This document shows, in pieces, positions 61,755 through 64,000 of a DNA stretch of 64,000 nt. Under the pieces are notes generated by a model that saw only the letters and a program-made list of their open reading frames with translations, did not search any database and was not told the origin of the DNA. Each line of letters begins with the position of its first letter. The first letter of the stretch is position 1. Source of the DNA: Maribellus comscasis (GTDB lineage Bacteria > Bacteroidota > Bacteroidia > Bacteroidales > Prolixibacteraceae); NCBI RefSeq assembly GCF_009762775.1, contig NZ_CP046401.1, forward strand, positions 3,596,001-3,660,000, in the 5' to 3' direction. The position numbers and the translations under genes are program-made.

Positions 61755-62844
61755 CTATTCTCCTCCAAATTGCATAAGATAGGCTTTTATAAACCCTTCG
61801 AGTTCACCGTCTAAAACGGCATCTACATTTCCGGTTTCATAACTGGTACGTATATCTTTTACCATTTTGTAGGGTTGCAAAACATACGATCGGATTTGAG
61901 AGCCCCATTCAATTTTCTTTTTTTGTGACTCAATTTCCATGGTTTTTTCGCGGCGTTTACGAAGTTCCAATTCGTAAAGTTGAGATTTTAACAAGCGAAG
62001 GGCATTCTCCTTATTCCCCAGTTGCGAGCGGCTTTCTGTATTTTCAATAATAATTCCCGACGGTGCATGTCGTAAACGTACGCCGGTTTCCACTTTATTT
62101 ACATTCTGCCCGCCTGCGCCGCCACTTCGAAAAGTATCCCAGGTAATGTCTGTCGGATTAACTTCAATTTCAATGCTGTCGTCGATTAACGGGGCGACAT
62201 ACACCGATGTGAATGAAGTCATACGTTTATTTTGTGCATTAAACGGAGAAAGCCGGACAAGCCGGTGAACACCGTTTTCGCTTTTTAAATATCCGTAAGC
62301 ATAATCGCCTTCAATTTCGAGTGTGCAGCTTTTTATTCCAACTTCATCACCGGGCTGCATATCCGAAATTTTGAGTTTGTAGCCATTTTGCTCCGCCCAA
62401 CGGGTATACATACGAAAAAGCATATCTGCCCAGTCGTTGCTTTCAGTTCCACCGGCACCGGCATTTATTTTTAAAACAGCCCCCAGACGATCCTCTTCGT
62501 TCCGAAGCATATTTTTGGCTTCAAGTTCTTCTATTTTTTCGAGGGTGTCTGCAAATGCTTTATCGGTTTCTTCTTCGGTCGCTTCTTCCGCCTCGAAAAA
62601 TTCATATAAAACCAGAAAATCTTCAACCGCCTGGTTTACATTTTTGTACCCGTCAGTCCACACTTTTATCGTGCGGATTTTTTTCATTTGGGCTTCGGCT
62701 TCTTTTGGATTATTCCAGAAATCCGGATCCTGTGTTTTGAGTTCTTCTTCCTGTAGCTGAATTAGTTTTGCATCGTAGTCAAAGATGCCTCCTCAGCGCA
62801 TCCCGGCGCTCTGTAATGTCTTTTACCTGTTCTTTTAAAATCAT
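61755..62844 (-). CDS. prfB: Peptide chain release factor 2, expressed by programmed +1 frameshift
   Basis: RF2 recognises UGA and UAA and triggers peptidyl-tRNA hydrolysis. The gene has two frames. Codons 1-21 start at 62844 (MILKEQVKDITERRDALRRHL) and end at an in-frame TGA at 62781-62779. After a +1 shift the chain continues LDYDAKLIQLQEEELKTQDPDFWNNP to the stop at 61755, total about 362 aa, normal for RF2. Visible motifs are EAEAQMKKIRTIKVW, the domain with TSFTSVYVAPLIDDSIEIEVNP, and the catalytic GGQ in RSGGAGGQNVNKVETGVRLRH. The codon-recognition tripeptide region is consistent with RF2. It precedes ppk1 by 77 bp. No frame error is implied, since the shift is the normal autoregulatory device. 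Confidence 0.96.
62778..62793 (-). promoter_or_regulatory. Programmed +1 frameshift site of prfB
   Basis: On the minus strand AGGAGG (62793-62788), CAT, then CTT TGA C (62784-62778). A Shine-Dalgarno-like element three nucleotides before the slippery CTT and a poor UGA stop followed by C is the layout of the E. coli prfB site. Low RF2 favours the shift and raises RF2 synthesis. Confidence 0.95.
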
Positions 62845-62932
62845 CTGTTTTCTCTCTTTCTTTAATTGGAATGCAAAGGTAACAAGAATTTCTTGCGAAT
62901 AAGAATCCTTAAAAACAGATTTTTGTCCAATG

Positions 62933-63571
62933 CTAAAATGTTTCTTTAATTTGTTTGTAATTATCAAAAATTTTGTCGGCCCCCGCTTGGGCAAGTTCTT
63001 CTTTTTTAAATGATGTTGTTAATGCATATACTTTGCAGCCTGCTTTTTTCCCGGAAATAATTCCATTGGGCGCATCTTCAATAATAACACAGTTTTCCGT
63101 TTTTGTTTGCATTATTTCCAACGCTTTCAGGTAGGGTGCCGGATGCGGTTTGTGATATTTTGTTAAATCAGCCGAAACAATCTGGTCGAAAAGAGAAAGA
63201 ATACCAAGGTGTTTGTCAATGTTTTTTAATTCCTGATCGGTGGACGAGGTAACCAGGGCTTTGCGAAAGTTTTTGTTTTTGATAAATTCAAAAAAGTCAA
63301 AAAAACCTTCAACAGTTGGCAATTCAGGAAGGAAATCAGCGAGGATTTCCTGGCGTTTTACCTGAAGCAAAGCATAGGGGCGGTGCTGCGGATCCAGGTG
63401 TTCCGAAACGTAAATAAAAAATTTGTCTTCCGGCACACCTTTGAATTTGTCAAATATATCCTCCGGATATTGAATTTGAAAGGCATCCAAAGCCAGTGCT
63501 TTTGTTTTGCAGTGTAAAGGCTCTGAATTGATTATCACTCCGTCAAGGTCGAAAAAAATCGTGTCTGTCAT
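62933..63571 (-). CDS. HAD-superfamily hydrolase, beta-phosphoglucomutase/phosphatase-like
   Basis: Protein of 212 aa of the HAD family, subfamily with an alpha-helical cap. Motif I is FFDLDGVIINSEPLH (nucleophile and acid Asp), motif II is VTSS, motif III Lys in KYHKPHPAPYLKAL, motif IV IEDAPNGIISGKKAG. The DxDGV and EDAxNG pattern with a helical cap after motif I points to phosphatase or phosphomutase activity on small sugar phosphates. The substrate is not predictable. It lies 88 bp upstream of prfB on the same strand and is probably transcribed with it or from its own promoter. Confidence 0.88.
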   Translation of the reverse strand: MTDTIFFDLDGVIINSEPLHCKTKALALDAFQIQYPEDIFDKFKGVPEDKFFIYVSEHLDPQHRPYALLQVKRQEILADFLPELPTVEGFFDFFEFIKNKNFRKALVTSSTDQELKNIDKHLGILSLFDQIVSADLTKYHKPHPAPYLKALEIMQTKTENCVIIEDAPNGIISGKKAGCKVYALTTSFKKEELAQAGADKIFDNYKQIKETF

Positions 63572-63879
63572 TTATTTGAATTTTTAACGATTGAAATAAG
63601 CAGAGAGACCTTAAAATGTTCCCTAAGAACAGTTTGAGAATAGTGTTCACCTTCCCTGAAATTTGCTCTTTTGTTGTGCTTAATCCCTGTTTTCTTTTTT
63701 TACATATTATATTGGCATAAATTTGAAAAGGTTTGTTTCGCAGCTTATCAGTTGTTTCAATTGTTTATTTTGCTCTTTTCAGGCCATAATCTCCTAATTT
63801 TTTCTCCTACTATGAATTTTAAAAGAACAGTTTTATACCGTGTTTGGTTTCAAATGTGTCTTTGTGCTTTTCTTTCCCT
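63572..63879. other. 308-bp intergenic region
   Basis: No supported gene, RNA or clear terminator is seen. The only open frame (63671-63883, plus) has a hydrophobic low-complexity product and no ribosome-binding site, and it overlaps the 3' end of the next gene. Confidence 0.6.
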
Positions 63880-63999
63880 TTAACGTATCTTGTATTCTTT
63901 TTTGTTTTCCGGCATTTCGTTTTCCAAATTTTTTACGATACGCTTTAGTGTTTTCTGAACGATAAGTCTGTGGAATGGTTTAACCGGGAAGAAATAGAT
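63880..63999 (-). CDS. C-terminal 39 residues of a gene continuing beyond the window
   Basis: The minus strand is open from the window edge to a TAA at 63882-63880. It encodes a basic tail with IYFFPVKPFHRLIVQKT followed by LKRIVKNLENEMPENKK. The proline-aromatic, FHRLI and helix pattern resembles the C-terminus of DUF2867/SRPBCC-like domains found behind NAD(P)-dependent SDR proteins, but the piece is short, so this is a weak guess. It is shorter than the usual ORF cut-off because it is truncated. Confidence 0.5.
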   Translation of the reverse strand: MYFFPVKPFHRLIVQKTLKRIVKNLENEMPENKKEYKIR

Positions 64000-64000
64000 C

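Noticed and set aside
61755..62844. Apparent frameshift mutation or pseudogene in prfB
   Set aside because: The stop lies in the classical slippery context AGGAGG-CAT-CTT-TGA-C, so it is programmed and not a defect.
63671..63883. Open frame of 70 codons on the plus strand
   Set aside because: Low-complexity hydrophobic product, no ribosome-binding site, and it overlaps the 3' end of the minus-strand gene at the window edge.

Overview
The window looks like a chromosomal segment of a marine or sediment member of the Bacteroidota, probably near the Prolixibacteraceae/Marinilabiliales. The placement is inferred from gene content only: paired SusC/SusD genes, sulfatase-rich polysaccharide loci, FecR-coupled TonB receptors with an STN domain, promoter boxes resembling TTTG-N19-TAnnTTTG, and a tig-clpP-clpX cluster. 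No mobile element, CRISPR array or phage gene was seen.

Layout. (1) 1-11791: the 3' part of a polysaccharide utilization locus (PUL), with a SusC cut by the window edge, SusD, four Cys-type S1 sulfatases and a GH36 alpha-galactosidase. This suggests a sulfated, alpha-galactose-containing glycan. (2) 11980-20789: a LytS/LytTR two-component pair followed by a DUF2147-like gene and a TolC-HlyD-RND efflux operon with an extra outer-membrane protein gene. Two matching 9-N12-9 direct-repeat sites (TGTCCATTT type) lie before the kinase gene and before the efflux operon. (3) 20995-24015: a serine hydrolase, a long AT-rich spacer with several structured elements, and a DUF4382 lipoprotein. (4) 24232-33202: an arabinan/galactan set (GH51, tandem GH43, GH42, GH127). 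(5) 33337-48961: an ECF sigma factor, a Tat-signal protein of unknown function, a FecR anti-sigma, an STN-type SusC, SusD, a GH43 with F5/8C and LamG modules, a large DUF5695-like protein, a DPP4-like S9 peptidase and an HExxH metalloprotein. (6) 49137-63999: mostly housekeeping genes, namely clpX, clpP, tig, tRNA-Leu, two DUF3857/transglutaminase-like genes, oxyR, a SPOUT methyltransferase, a lipoprotein, a polyphosphate kinase fused to an ArsC-like domain, prfB with its programmed frameshift, a HAD phosphatase and the 3' end of one more gene.

How it works together. Regions 4 and 5 can be read as one system for an arabinose- and galactose-rich glycan, possibly carried on a hydroxyproline-rich or arabinogalactan protein. 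GH127, GH51 and GH43 would remove arabinose, GH42 galactose, and the prolyl-type peptidase and metalloprotein the peptide part, under trans-envelope SusC-FecR-sigma control. The points most worth a second look are the LytTR-type operator pair, the PPK1-ArsC fusion, the Tat-signal protein between sigma and anti-sigma factor, the DUF5695-like candidate glycosidase, and the minus-strand hairpin structure near 22550.
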